Below are positions 61,242-64,000 of a stretch of 64,000 bases of DNA, piece after piece. The notes beneath the pieces are model-generated. The model worked only from the letters and a program-made list of their open reading frames with translations. It was not told where the DNA came from and did not search any database. The stretch is from positions 10,341,599-10,405,598 of the forward strand of contig NC_049980.1 of the NCBI RefSeq assembly GCF_000003815.2, given 5' to 3'. A program made the position numbers and the translations under genes. The DNA comes from Branchiostoma floridae. Its lineage: Eukaryota; Chordata; Leptocardii; Amphioxiformes; Branchiostomatidae. How positions within the stretch are numbered: position 1 is the stretch's first letter; every line of letters starts with the position of its first letter.

Positions 61242-64000
61242 TTAAGACTGCGATTGTAGCTTAGAGTTCAAGTTCCGGCCCGGCAAACTTGGTATCATTC
61301 GAAAGGTCCACAAGTGAGAAATCGAAGGGTGAAAACCGCAAAATATTCGGATACTTCCTTCTCGAGTTATTCTTGAGCATAGACGCTCTGTTTAGGCAAA
61401 ACCGCTGGCTATTTTTTTGAAACACCGCCTGTCACGGCGCCTGTTAGGGTGGTGACTTAAGACTGCGACTGTAGCTTAGAGTTCAAGTTCCGGCCCGGCA
61501 AACTTGGTATCATTCGAAAGGTCCACAAGTGAGAAATCGAAGGGCGAAAACCGCAAAATATTCGGATACTTCCTTCTCGAGTTATTCTTGAGCATAGGCG
61601 CTTTGTTTAAGCGCAACCGCTGGCTATTTTTTTGAAACACCACCTGTCACGGCGCCTGGTAGGGTGGTGACTTAAGACTGCGATTGTAGCTTAGAGTTCA
61701 AGTTCCGGCCCGGCAAACTTGGTATCATTCGAAAGGTCCAGAAGTGAGAAATCGAAGGGTGAAAACCGCAAAATATTCGGATACTTCCTTCTCGAGTTAT
61801 TCTTGAGCATAGTCGCCCTGTTTAGGCGCAACCGCTGGCTATTTTTTTGAAACACCGGCTGTCACGGCGCTTGGTAGGGTGGTAACTTAAGGCTGTGATT
61901 GTAGCTGAGAGTTCAAGTTGCGGCCTGGCAAACTTGGTATCATTCGAAAGGTCCGCACGTGAGGAATGGAAGGGTGAAAACTGCAAAATATTCGGATACT
62001 TCCTTCTCGAGTTATTCTTGAGCATAGGCGCTCTGTTTAGGCAAAACCGCTGGCTATTTTTTTGAAACACCGGCTGTCACGGCACCTGGTAGGGTGGTGA
62101 CTTAAGACTGCGATTGTAGCTTAGAGTTCAAGTTCCGGCCCGGCAAAAAAAAGGTCCACAAATGAGGAATCGAAGGGTGAAAACCGCAAAATATTCGGAT
62201 ACTTCCTTCTCGAGTTATTCTTGAGCATAGGCGCATTGTTTAGGCAAAACCGCTGGCTATTTTTTTGAAACACCGCCTGTCACGGCGCCTGGTAGGGTGG
62301 TGACATAAGACTGCGATTGTAGCTTAGAGTTCAAGTTCCGGCCCGGCAAAAGAAAGGTCCACAAATGAGGAATCGAAGGGTGAAAACCGCAAAATATTCG
62401 GATACTTCCTTCTCGAGTTATTCTTGAGCATAGGCGCTCTGTTAAGGAGCAACCGCTGTCTATTTTTTTGAAACACCGCCTGTCACGGCGTCTGGTAGGG
62501 TGGTGACTTAAGACTGCGATTGTAGCTTAGAGTTTAAGTTTCGGCCCGGCAAACTTGGTATCATTCGAAAGGTCCACAAGTGAGAAATCGAAGGGTAAAA
62601 ACCGCAAAATATTCGGATACCTCCTTCTCGAGTTATTCTTGAGCATAGGCGCTTTGTTTAAGCGCAACCGCTGGCTATTTTTTTGAAACACCGCCTGTCA
62701 CGGCGCCTGGTAGGGTGGTGACTTAAGACTGCGATTGTAGCTTAGAGTTCAAGTTCCGGCCCGGCAAACTTGGTATCATTCGAAAGGTCCACAAATGAGG
62801 AATCGAAGGGTGAAAACCGCAAAATATTCGGATACTTCCTTCTCGAGTTATTCGTGAGCATAGGCGCTCTGTTTAGGCACAACCGCTGGCTACTTTTTTG
62901 AAACACCGCCTGTCACGGCGCTTGGTAGGGGGGTGACTTAAGACTGCGATTGTAGCTTAGAGTTTAAGTTCCGGCCCGGCAAACTTGGTATCATTCGAAA
63001 GGTCCACAAGTGAGGAATCGAAGGGTGAAAACCGCAAAATATTCGGATACTTCCTTCTCGAGTTATTCTTGAGCATAGGCGCTCTGTTTAGGCGCAAGAG
63101 CTGTCTATTTTTTAAAACACCGCCTGTCACGTCGCTTGGTAGGGGGGTCACTTTAGACTGCGATTGTAGCTTAGAGTTCAAGTTCCGGCCAGGCAAACTT
63201 GGTATCATTCGATAGGTCAACGAGTGAGAAATCGAAGGGTGAAAACCGCAAAATATTCGAATACTTCCTTCTCGAGTTATTCTTGAGCATAGGCGCTCTG
63301 TTTAGGAGCAACCGCTGTCTATTTTTTTAAACACCGCCTGTCACGTCGCTTGGTAGGGGGGTCACTTAAAACTGCGAATGTAGCTTAGAGTTCAAGTTCC
63401 GGCCCGGCAAACTTGATATCATTCGAAAGGTCCACAAGTGAGGAATCGAAGGATGAAAACCGCAAAATATTCGGATACTTCCTTCTCGAGTAATTCTTGA
63501 GCATAGGCGCTAGCTCTGTTTAGGAGTAACCGCTGTCTATTTTTTGAAACACCGCCTGTCACGTCGCTTGGTAGGCGGGTGACTTAAGACTGCGATTGTA
63601 GCTTAGAGTTCAAGTTCCGGCCCGGCAAACTTGGTATCATTCGAAAGGTCCATACGTGAGGAAGCGAAGGGTGAAAACCGCAAAATATTCGGATACTTCC
63701 TTCTCGAGTTATTCTTTAGCATAGGCGATCTGGTTAGGCGCAACCACTGGCTGTTTTTTTTAAACACCGCCTGTCACGGCACTTGGTAGGGTTGTAACTT
63801 AAGACCTGCGATTGTAGCTTAGAGTCCAAGTTCCCGCCCCGGCAAACTTGGGTATCAGTCGAAAAGTCCCCCAAGTGATAAAATCAAGGGGTGAAAACCG
63901 CAAAAATATTCCGAAACCTTCCTTTCTCCGAATTATTCCTTGAACCATTTGGCGCCTCTTGTTTAAAGCCCCCAACCCGCTGGTCTTTTTTTTTTTGAAA
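61242..64000 (+). repeat. Satellite array, block 2 (to window end)
   Basis: About 13 more units of the same satellite in the same orientation, resuming exactly where block 1 was interrupted (TTAAGACTGCGATTGTAG). Units near 62150 and 62350 lack CTTGGTATCATTCG. The last 200 bp contain many single-base insertions, which look like sequence error. Confidence 0.95.

Noticed and set aside
51775-63220. Recurrent 60-90-codon frames in the satellite (for example antisense frames starting MFQK or MTPLPS)
   Set aside because: They repeat with every unit, start and stop with unit variants, and show no protein-like conservation pattern; they are a by-product of the repeat.

Overview
The window looks like animal nuclear DNA, most likely from a cephalochordate (amphioxus, Branchiostoma). 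The reasons are compact multi-exon genes with GT-AG introns, animal families (SMC6, ankyrin/SOCS-box proteins, a carboxypeptidase M-like protein), very many MITE-type elements with clear terminal inverted repeats, and a tRNA-derived SINE. Species assignment is inference. No bacterial features, tRNA or rRNA genes, or CRISPR arrays were seen.

Layout. (1) 1-7540, +: the last eleven coding exons of SMC6 (coiled coil, ABC signature, Walker B and C-terminal tail); the gene starts left of the window. Its introns and 3' flank hold at least eight MITE-like or fold-back elements, three with perfect or near-perfect 8-bp target duplications. (2) 10.3-12.75 kb, -: two short, related, probably coiled-coil proteins of unknown function. 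(3) 16.6-47 kb: a cluster of four ankyrin-repeat/SOCS-box loci (A on -, B, C and D on +). A and B are divergent around 22.9-24.5 kb. A carboxypeptidase M-like gene (36.4-42.0 kb, +) lies between C and D. (4) 47-51 kb: a SINE, a MITE copy, and a LINE remnant that has lost the middle of its reverse transcriptase. (5) 51.1-64 kb: a satellite array of about 215 bp per unit with one N gap, split by a 3.9-kb fold-back element whose arms exceed 1 kb.

The most striking point is the organisation of the ankyrin/SOCS cluster. Nine short exons, each with its own start codon and each encoding a related N-terminal module, end in the same splice phase (one base into a codon). They face four ankyrin/SOCS bodies that all start in the matching phase: four first exons for A, one for B, three for C and one for D. 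By sequence this is a variable-first-exon arrangement that would attach different N-terminal caps to one adaptor body. SOCS-box proteins recruit Elongin B/C and Cullin-5 to ubiquitinate targets bound by their ankyrin repeats, so the cap could alter target choice; that is inference.

All exon joins were made by eye from reading frame, splice sites and paralogue comparison. No similarity search or transcript data were available.
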